Shown here one piece after another: positions 1-4,959 of a stretch of DNA of 24,253 nucleotides. The notes beneath the pieces were generated by a model, which saw only the letters and a program-made list of their open reading frames with translations, was not told the DNA's origin and made no database searches. This DNA comes from Casp-Chloro-G3 sp002816715 (GTDB lineage Bacteria > Chloroflexota > Dehalococcoidia > Lucifugimonadales > UBA3495). The first letter of the stretch is position 1. Every line of letters starts with the position of its first letter. Position numbers and translations under genes: made by a program. The stretch covers positions 1 through 24,253 of the forward strand of contig JAQBUV010000040.1 of the NCBI GenBank assembly GCA_027623815.1, given 5' to 3'.

Positions 1-126
1 CTGCTGCAGCTTGCTTTCCAGTTCCGCAATCCGGGCCTTGAGCGCCTGGATTTCGGCCCACAGCGCCTGTATCAACGCGTCTTTTTCCGGCTCAGAAAGC
101 CGATCGAGAGCAGGAAGCTGATTCAT
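1..126 (-). CDS. IS66-family transposase, N-terminal fragment
   Basis: This is the first 42 codons of an ORF that continues past the left edge. The ATG lies at 126-124. The visible peptide starts MNQLPALDRL and continues with a Leu/Ala/Lys/Glu-rich heptad-like stretch, including ALKARIAELE. This is the typical start of IS66-type TnpC transposases, where a coiled-coil N-terminus precedes a zinc-binding and a DDE catalytic domain. Those later domains are outside the window, so catalytic integrity cannot be judged. The call rests on the recognisable N-terminal pattern and on its position against a truncated neighbour. Alternative: another coiled-coil protein, less likely. Confidence 0.65.
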   Translation of the reverse strand, partial: MNQLPALDRLSEPEKDALIQALWAEIQALKARIAELESKLQQ

Positions 127-198
127 GATGCCTTAACTATCCGACGCTTAACCTGCCCCTGTCAATAGGATGGATTACCAGAAACAGGAGGGGGTTGA
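1..198 (-). mobile_element. IS66-family element, one end (cut by window edge)
   Basis: The minus-strand ORF at 1-126 reads as the N-terminus of an IS66-type transposase. Between its start and the truncated protease gene (homology from about 199) lie about 70 non-coding bases. Reading on the minus strand they contain TTGACA (165-160), an 18-bp spacer and GATAGT (141-136), a plausible transposase promoter. The insertion boundary is inferred to lie between about 166 and 198, because protease-like sequence resumes abruptly after an in-frame TGA at 196-198. The terminal inverted repeat cannot be confirmed because the other end is outside the window. The short distance from transposase start to element end would fit single-ORF IS66 members. 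Confidence 0.6.
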
Positions 199-918
199 GC
201 AATTACCTTTTATCTTGCGTTTATTAACTTGATGCTGGGCATTTTTAATCTCATACCGGCATTCCCCCTTGATGGTGGCAGAGTATTGAAATCCATAATA
301 TGGAAAGCCACCGGCAGTCAAGATCAGGCCACTGCGGTTGCTTCCATCACCGGATCCATATTGGGATTCATGTTCATTGGACTGGGTATAGTAATCGCCT
401 TCAAAACTGGCAGCTTTATCAGCGGCCTATGGCTAATGTTTATCGGTTGGTTCATCCAGTCAACGGCCTCTTCGAGCCGCCGAGAGCAATCCATCCACAC
501 CGCCTTGTCCGGTAGACGGGTTGTCGATACTATGGACCAGGATTTGCCCATGGTGGAACCGGGAACCACGGTGCAGGAGCTTTTAGACCGGTTTATGACT
601 AAAGAATTTCAACGCGCCTATCTGGTCTATTTGGGTAACTCATTTCAAGGATTGGTCAGCGTGTCCGACGTGATTAAAGTCGCGCCCCAGGAGCGGCCCA
701 CCCGGTATGTCGCCGAAATAATGACCAAGGCGTCCGAAATGGCCACCGTCAGCCCATCCGACCCGTTGGAGACCGCTTTGCAATTGCTGGCATCTCGGGA
801 CGTGAACCAGCTGGTTGTCATGGACAACGGGGTGCCCTTGGGTCTGCTTACTCGAAGCGATGTCCTGCGAGTTATGGAGATTTCTCAGCTTTTGGGAAAC
901 CCCCAGAGTCGTCAGTAA
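199..918 (+). pseudogene. Site-2 protease (M50) with CBS pair, 5'-truncated by IS insertion
   Basis: This is the C-terminal part of an intramembrane metalloprotease of the M50/site-2 protease family. Translation from 199 gives a membrane segment leading into FNLIPAFPLDGGR, the second conserved M50 motif, whose Asp is a zinc ligand. The N-terminal HExxH motif and first membrane helices are missing, and an in-frame TGA lies at 196-198. Counting from the TTG at 229 (ATG at 232 also possible), the remnant has two hydrophobic helices (about 41-59 and 62-80) and two CBS domains (about 97-150 and 160-217), which in this family probably sense nucleotides. It cannot be an active protease alone, but a membrane-anchored CBS protein could still be made. 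The IS66 end directly upstream is the likely cause. A misassembly at a repeat is the alternative. Confidence 0.8.
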
Positions 919-1072
919 AACTGCTTGGCCGTTTCATATCGGCCAAAACTGCTTCCGGCAGACCCTGAAATCTACTTTTTCCCGGCTGTCTTTGGGTGTA
1001 TACTGGCCCCCATTCGGCCTCCGGCTAACCAAACAAGCACCGCCGAGCATAGCCTAATTGGCCGGACAGAAC

Positions 1073-1552
1073 ATGCCTGATCGAAAGCAAGTTACAATCT
1101 ACACCGACGGTTCCTGCCTCAACAACCCCGGCCCGGGCGGATATGGAGCCGTGCTGATGTCTGACCCCCATCGACGGGAGATTTCCGGCGGATTTCGGCT
1201 GACTACCAACAACCGCATGGAGATGATGGCGGTGATTGCCGCCTTGGAGGCTCTGAAGGAACCCTGCCAGATAACCCTCTACAGCGACTCCCAATATGTG
1301 GTAAACGCTATGACCAAGGGTTGGGCCAAGCGCTGGCAGGCTAATGACTGGAAGCGCAACAAGAAGGAAATGGCGGTAAATCCCGACCTGTGGGAGCGCA
1401 TGCTCAAGGTCTCTGATCCGCACGACGTAGAATTCCGGTGGCTGCGGGGGCACTCAGGTATCGTGGAAAACGAGCGCTGTGACCGCCTGGCCTTTGCCGC
1501 CGCCACCCAGTCCGGTCTCCCCGAAGACGTGGGCTACCAAGTCAAGCGCTAG
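1073..1552 (+). CDS. rnhA: Ribonuclease HI
   Basis: Cytoplasmic endonuclease that cuts the RNA strand of RNA/DNA hybrids, for example primers and R-loops. With the ATG at 1073 the protein has 159 residues, close to the 155 of E. coli RNase HI. All active-site residues are in place: D12 in YTDGS, E50 in NNRMEMMAV, D72 in YSDSQYV, H127 in RGHSG and D137 in NERCDRLA. The basic handle region (WAKRWQANDWKRNKKE, about 85-100) is present, so this is the long bacterial type I form. A TTG at 1058 could extend it by five residues. Neither start has a strong Shine-Dalgarno, and the ATG matches family length better. A TATACT box at 999-1004 may be its -10 element, with a poor -35. Confidence 0.95.
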   Translation: MPDRKQVTIYTDGSCLNNPGPGGYGAVLMSDPHRREISGGFRLTTNNRMEMMAVIAALEALKEPCQITLYSDSQYVVNAMTKGWAKRWQANDWKRNKKEMAVNPDLWERMLKVSDPHDVEFRWLRGHSGIVENERCDRLAFAAATQSGLPEDVGYQVKR

Positions 1553-1561
1553 ACTCTCCCC

Positions 1562-1591
1562 TTTACATCAATCTCTTTTACATCAATCTCC
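1562..1591 (+). repeat. 15-bp tandem duplication downstream of rnhA
   Basis: Two adjacent copies of TTTACATCAATCTC plus one base (1562-1576 and 1577-1591) differ only in the last base. They lie just after the rnhA stop and before the promoter at 1651. This looks like a simple slippage duplication with no obvious function. Confidence 0.8.
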
Positions 1592-1650
1592 CACGGGACT
1601 CCCAACCTGGAAATTGGCCGATAAGTCAGACCACTTTGGCCAAAAATCTA

Positions 1651-1679
1651 TTGACAGTAGTACAGCCAAGTCCTATACT
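1651..1679 (+). promoter_or_regulatory. Near-consensus sigma70-type promoter for an RNA gene
   Basis: TTGACA (1651-1656) and TATACT (1674-1679) are separated by exactly 17 bp. Initiation is expected near 1686. No sizeable plus-strand ORF follows before the terminator at 1965-2002, so the promoter appears to serve a non-coding or small-ORF transcript. Confidence 0.85.
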
Positions 1680-1743
1680 ATAAGTGAAGTAAGTAAGGAG
1701 TAAATCTCCCCACTTACTACGGAATCTAATTAGGAGGTGGCAA

Positions 1744-1812
1744 TTGGTTAAAGTATTCGTACTGCACCATAACTGGAAGTTCCCTTGTCCCCTCCCTGTT
1801 GGTGGGGATTAG
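1744..1812 (+). CDS. Possible 22-residue peptide inside the structured RNA
   Basis: AGGAGGTG (1732-1739), a full anti-SD match, sits six bases after its AGGAGG core from a TTG at 1744. The frame runs 22 codons to TAG at 1810-1812 and encodes a peptide starting MVKVFVLHHN. The peptide has no recognised family. The CCTCC at 1791-1795 could pair with the GGAGG and hide the ribosome site. It may be a leader peptide, a dual-function sRNA product or chance. Confidence is low because the frame is short and starts with TTG. Confidence 0.2.
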   Translation: MVKVFVLHHNWKFPCPLPVGGD

Positions 1813-1964
1813 GGGCCGAGGGTTCTGTTAGGAAATGAGTGCTTCACCAGCAGGGATCATCAAAACGTAGGCTCTGCGTGATTTACCAAGACGGTTTAAG
1901 TCCCATTTAGCGGACAAACCCCGCTGGTCTTGATGACCAGAATTGCGGGGCCACGGAAAAAGCA

Positions 1965-2002
1965 TCGGGACTCGGTAGGTTTACCGAGTCCCGATTTTGT
2001 TT
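1965..2002 (+). terminator. Intrinsic terminator of the RNA gene, probably bidirectional
   Basis: A 13-bp perfect stem (1965-1977 with 1982-1994) carries the 4-base loop GGTT and is followed by TTTTGTTT. On the opposite strand the same stem is followed after a few bases by five Ts, so it may also stop mocA transcription arriving from the right. Confidence 0.9.
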
Positions 2003-2025
2003 GCCATTGATAACTTTGACGCCCG

Positions 2026-2619
2026 TTAGCTTTCCAAAGCCGCCTGATACTGCTCTGGAGTGTTCAAGTCCCACAGCACTTCTGGGGATTCCACCGCCAC
2101 CCGCTGCGTCTGCTCGGAGTGACGCTGCATCACCGCCTTCATGCCCTGGGTATCCTCTTCAATCGCCAGTATCTCGTCGATCAGCGAACCGTCAATAATG
2201 ATGGGATGCCCGCCTTTGCCCTGGAACGTCGGGATGGTTAACAACACTGGCGCTGACTGATGCGCCTCCAACAGCAACCGGATGGTCTCCGCGCTGCGGG
2301 GCTGGTCTACATTGAGCATCAACAACGTCTGCGGCTTATTCACCGCCAACCCATTGATCCCCGCCTTGATTGAGGTGGTTTTGCCGGTCAGGTAGTCTGG
2401 GTTCAACACGCAGGTCACGTCCGCTATTTCCGCTACCAGAGGACGCAGCCGCTCGGCTTGGTGCCCCACCACTACTATGACCCGGTTGGCTCCCCCGGCC
2501 TTGAGCGCGCCGACCTGGTGCTCCAACAAAGAGGCTCCCTGCCAAGGAAGCAGGGCTTTCAATTGACCCATGCGGCGCGACTCCCCGGCCGACAGCAGAA
2601 TCGCTACCACATCCGACAT
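2026..2619 (-). CDS. mocA: MocA-like molybdenum cofactor nucleotidyltransferase
   Basis: Probable molybdopterin cytidylyltransferase, which uses CTP to turn Moco into the MCD form needed by xanthine-oxidase-family hydroxylases. At 197 residues it matches the MobA-like NTP-transferase fold. The nucleotide-binding loop LLSAGESRRMGQLK is at residues 8-21, the metal-binding NVDQPR centres on D105, and a conserved GGHP follows. It lies 29 bp after the xdhC-like stop on the same strand, so the two form an operon. MocA and XdhC proteins commonly act together on the same Mo enzymes, as with CO dehydrogenase and xanthine dehydrogenase. No such enzyme is encoded here. Substrate choice (CTP versus GTP, or a CoxI/YgfJ-type role) is inferred from family and context. 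Confidence 0.85.
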   Translation of the reverse strand: MSDVVAILLSAGESRRMGQLKALLPWQGASLLEHQVGALKAGGANRVIVVVGHQAERLRPLVAEIADVTCVLNPDYLTGKTTSIKAGINGLAVNKPQTLLMLNVDQPRSAETIRLLLEAHQSAPVLLTIPTFQGKGGHPIIIDGSLIDEILAIEEDTQGMKAVMQRHSEQTQRVAVESPEVLWDLNTPEQYQAALES

Positions 2620-2648
2620 AAACGTCTTCTATCGCTAGACGGTTATCG

Positions 2649-3776
2649 CTAAACGTTAACCGTCCGCTCGACTTTCTCAGCGGCCCGGTTCAGGAACCAT
2701 TCGTCCATCTGCAATACGCCGCCCTTCCCACCGCGACGGGTCATGATGATTTCCGACATCACGCTGACGGCGATTTCCTCAGGAGTCAACGCGCCGATGT
2801 CCAGCCCGATGGGAGAGCGAACCTGCTTCAGTCGCTCCAAAGATATCCCTTGTTGCAGCAACCGCTGATAAATCATCAATGTCTTGCGGCGACTGCCCAT
2901 CAAGCCAATGTAACGCGCCCTGGTGTTGAGCGCCGACTCCAATGCCATATCGTCAAACCGATGACCTCGGGTCGCCACCACCACAAAGGTGTTTACGTTG
3001 AGGGACACCTGGTCTGACCAGCCCTCATAATCGGTGACTAGGGTCTGATCAGCGTAGGGAAACCGCTCCGGGTTGGCAAACTCCGGCCGGTCGTCCACCA
3101 CCACAACCCCGTATCCCAAACTGTGGCCCAAGTCCGCGGTGGCCTTCCCCACATGACCGCCGCCCAGAATCACCAGAGTGGGCGGTGTGGTGAACCCCTC
3201 AATAAAGACCTCCACTCCGGTATCGGTAGTGAAGCTTTCAATGGCTCCAACGTCGGCTACTTTCTTGGCCAATTCGGCAGCTTTGCTATCCAATCCAGCC
3301 TCACCAAGCGTGCCGGAGACGGTGCCGTCAATACGCAACAGCAACTTAGCGCCCATATTTTCAGCGCCCTCCGGGACGTTGACCACGGTTGCCAGCGCTA
3401 CCGGCTCGCCACCTTCGTAGGCATCCAACAGTTGGTGTCCAATTTCCGTAAAGTCGTCGGGTTCCCAGAGGGGTTCCAGGTAAAAATACATGGTCCCACC
3501 GCACACCAGACCGTCGCGCGCGGCGATATCTTCGTTCAAAAAGTAGTTCTTGAACTCGGGCCGGCCATGATTGCGCAGAATCTCCTTGGCGGCGAACCAG
3601 ATGTCGCCTTCAACACACCCCCCGCCCAAGGTGCCGACGCCGCTGCCGTCTTCACGAACCAACAGCATAGCGCCTGATTTTTGGGGCGTTGAACCCTTGG
3701 TGCGAACCACCGTCGCCAACACGCAGGGTTGGCCGCTTTCCAGGACGTTGATCGCTTCCCGTATTACTTCTTTCAT
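2649..3776 (-). CDS. xdhC: XdhC/CoxI family molybdenum-enzyme maturation protein
   Basis: Cytoplasmic chaperone-like protein that binds the molybdenum cofactor and delivers it, after sulfuration, to a xanthine dehydrogenase or CO dehydrogenase-type enzyme. The 375-residue protein has the XdhC/CoxI N-terminal domain, with conserved Cys in LGGGCVEGDIW (C54) and GLVCGGTM (C92). A C-terminal Rossmann-like XdhC domain begins at LVILGGGHVGKA (about 201-212) and continues to a basic R-rich segment near GLMGSRRK. The ATG at 3776 has a GAGG about nine bases upstream. It is the first gene of the pair with mocA. Two 14-bp direct repeats and an inverted repeat lie directly upstream and may control it. 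The partner enzyme is not encoded in the window. Confidence 0.9.
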   Translation of the reverse strand: MKEVIREAINVLESGQPCVLATVVRTKGSTPQKSGAMLLVREDGSGVGTLGGGCVEGDIWFAAKEILRNHGRPEFKNYFLNEDIAARDGLVCGGTMYFYLEPLWEPDDFTEIGHQLLDAYEGGEPVALATVVNVPEGAENMGAKLLLRIDGTVSGTLGEAGLDSKAAELAKKVADVGAIESFTTDTGVEVFIEGFTTPPTLVILGGGHVGKATADLGHSLGYGVVVVDDRPEFANPERFPYADQTLVTDYEGWSDQVSLNVNTFVVVATRGHRFDDMALESALNTRARYIGLMGSRRKTLMIYQRLLQQGISLERLKQVRSPIGLDIGALTPEEIAVSVMSEIIMTRRGGKGGVLQMDEWFLNRAAEKVERTVNV

Positions 3777-3796
3777 TTCTTAACTGCCTCGCAGAG

Positions 3797-3824
3797 AAGG
3801 TATAGGATACAAGGTATAGAATAC
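3797..3824 (-). repeat. Two adjacent 14-bp direct repeats upstream of xdhC
   Basis: AAGGTATAGGATAC (3797-3810) is followed immediately by AAGGTATAGAATAC (3811-3824), a 13/14 match. The pair ends 21 bp from the xdhC start codon, where an operator or core promoter would be expected. Confidence 0.75.
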
Positions 3825-3858
3825 GATGATGCTTGCAATCTATCTAAGTATATCATCG
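3824..3858. promoter_or_regulatory. 7-bp inverted repeat upstream of xdhC
   Basis: CGATGAT (3824-3830) and ATCATCG (3852-3858) form a perfect inverted repeat with a 21-bp AT-rich gap, next to the direct repeats. It could be an operator half-site pair or a weak stem. No factor is assigned. Confidence 0.35.
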
Positions 3859-4016
3859 ACTTCACCTTAACAATTTTCAATATTCAAATCAATTGAAACG
3901 CATCGCAACTCGGTGTGTTGCGAAGATCAATTGTCTACATTATAACTCAAGGTTGGTTCATTGATACGACCGGGGTACGACCAGCTATAAATTGTCCGCA
4001 TAGCGGCGCAAAAAAC

Positions 4017-4045
4017 TGTAAATCTGGCAGAGAATCAAGTATAAT
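4017..4045 (+). promoter_or_regulatory. Promoter giving a near-leaderless mRNA
   Basis: A perfect TATAAT lies at 4040-4045, with TGTAAA (4017-4022) 17 bp upstream as a partial -35. Initiation is expected at about 4051-4053, only three to five bases before the ATG at 4056. No Shine-Dalgarno fits before that ATG. Confidence 0.6.
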
Positions 4046-4055
4046 ATAAGCCTAT

Positions 4056-4751
4056 ATGATCACTATAGCCATCACTTCCGCCGACCTTTGTAACGCTCTG
4101 GAATACGTTCAAATTATGGAGTCTCTGGGGGCGGAAGTGCGGGTGCTAACTCCCTCAACAAATTCATCTACGGAAGACCTGATGCGGGGCGTTGGCGGTT
4201 TGCTCTTGTCCGGTGGCCCAGACGTTGATCCAACTCTATACGGCGCTACCCCAGACCCAAATGCCGGGCTGGATGTGTGTAGGCCGCTAGATGACCTGGA
4301 ATTGCGGGTTCTAGATTACTCGCTGGCGCGTGACATGCCGGTGCTGGCCATCTGCCGGGGTATGCAGTTGCTCAACGTAGCATTTGGCGGACAACTGATC
4401 CAGGACTTGTCCGGCCATCAGGAAGAACACCCGGGCGCAGAGCCGACACCTTCCCAACACCTGATGTATCTGGCCCCGGGTGCCAAGGCCGCGGCAGTGA
4501 TCGGCAGCGCGGGATTCTTCAGGGTGAACAGCCTGCACCACCAGGGACTGCGCGAAGCCCAACGGTCGCCCCGACTGATGAGCATCGCCTATTCAGTGGA
4601 TGACGGCCTGATCGAAGGCCTGGAAAGCCCCCAACATAGTTGGGTGATCGGTCTGCAATGTCACCCAGAGCGGCAGGATGAAGTACCCAGAAGTTTTGCC
4701 AATCTGTTCGCTGCTTTCCTAGACCGCGCCGAGATGTATCTGGCAAAGTAA
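4056..4751 (+). CDS. Class I glutamine amidotransferase-like hydrolase (PuuD/peptidase C26 family)
   Basis: Predicted cytoplasmic gamma-glutamyl hydrolase of 231 residues, the usual size for PuuD-like C26 proteins. These cleave gamma-glutamyl amides such as gamma-glutamyl-GABA in putrescine breakdown. Seen: the oxyanion-loop region GGLLLSGGPDVDP, the nucleophile elbow LAICRGMQLLNVAFGG with its Cys, the conserved VNSLHHQGL segment, and the catalytic His-Glu in GLQCHPE. No putrescine-pathway genes lie next to it, so the substrate cannot be fixed. A folate polyglutamate or other gamma-Glu substrate is possible. The start is set by the only in-frame ATG that precedes the first beta strand. The promoter lies so close that the mRNA is probably leaderless. 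Confidence 0.85.
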   Translation: MITIAITSADLCNALEYVQIMESLGAEVRVLTPSTNSSTEDLMRGVGGLLLSGGPDVDPTLYGATPDPNAGLDVCRPLDDLELRVLDYSLARDMPVLAICRGMQLLNVAFGGQLIQDLSGHQEEHPGAEPTPSQHLMYLAPGAKAAAVIGSAGFFRVNSLHHQGLREAQRSPRLMSIAYSVDDGLIEGLESPQHSWVIGLQCHPERQDEVPRSFANLFAAFLDRAEMYLAK

Positions 4752-4766
4752 CGGTACATCACCGTC

Positions 4767-4854
4767 ATTCCGGCGAATGCCGGAATCCAGAGAATGCTAA
4801 GGTTATGCCAACTTGTTATGTAAACATCGCCTGCTGGGCTCCGGCTTTCGCCGG
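4767..4854. repeat. REP-like paired hairpins between hydrolase and gyrA
   Basis: ATTCCGGC-GAAT-GCCGGAAT (4767-4786) forms a perfect 8-bp hairpin. CCGGC-TTTC-GCCGG (4841-4854) forms a second one about 55 bp downstream, flanked by CCAG and CTGG. In one minus-strand frame the first reads as the familiar WIPAFAGMT pseudo-peptide seen for dispersed palindromic repeats in many genomes. It is probably a REP/MITE-like intergenic repeat and not a gene. Confidence 0.7.
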
Positions 4855-4959
4855 TGCGACGAACACAGGGCGAACCTTTCACAAACTCTTAGTTTATCTA
4901 GGGGACACCCTTGGGCCAACTCAGCACCAGACCAAGGATTCACTAAGGAGCATTAGCAT

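Larger units (their letters stand above)
1686..2002 (+). ncRNA. Structured RNA of unknown family, about 315 nt
   Basis: A self-contained unit bounded by a strong promoter and an intrinsic terminator. Visible hairpins: AGTAAGT 1688-1694 with ACTTACT 1712-1718, extended by GGAG/CTCC; CCCC 1789-1792 with GGGG 1812-1815, stacked on TCCC/GGGA; GGTTT 1893-1897 with AAACC 1916-1920, continuing GTCC/GGAC; CTGGTC 1924-1929 with GACCAG 1935-1940, inside CCCCG/CGGGG. The last two compete for 1919-1920 and may be alternatives. I see no tmRNA tag or tRNA-like end, no RNase P or SRP core motif and no B12 or T-box motif. The next gene downstream lies on the other strand, so this is not obviously a cis riboswitch. 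A 22-codon ORF with a strong ribosome binding site lies inside. It could be a regulatory sRNA, a housekeeping RNA such as a divergent 6S RNA, or a small-peptide mRNA. Transcript ends are inferred. Confidence 0.65.

Noticed and set aside
1686..2002. tmRNA, RNase P, SRP RNA or riboswitch as identity of the RNA
   Set aside because: No tag peptide or tRNA-like ends, no GAGGAAAGUC-type P4 core, no GGAAGG SRP loop in context, no B12 or T-box motif.
2055..2075. GTTCAAGTCCC string resembling a tRNA T-arm
   Set aside because: It is inside mocA coding sequence and no cloverleaf can be built around it.
4661..4882. 73-codon minus-strand frame containing WIPAFAGMT
   Set aside because: This peptide is the translation of a REP-like palindrome, not a gene.
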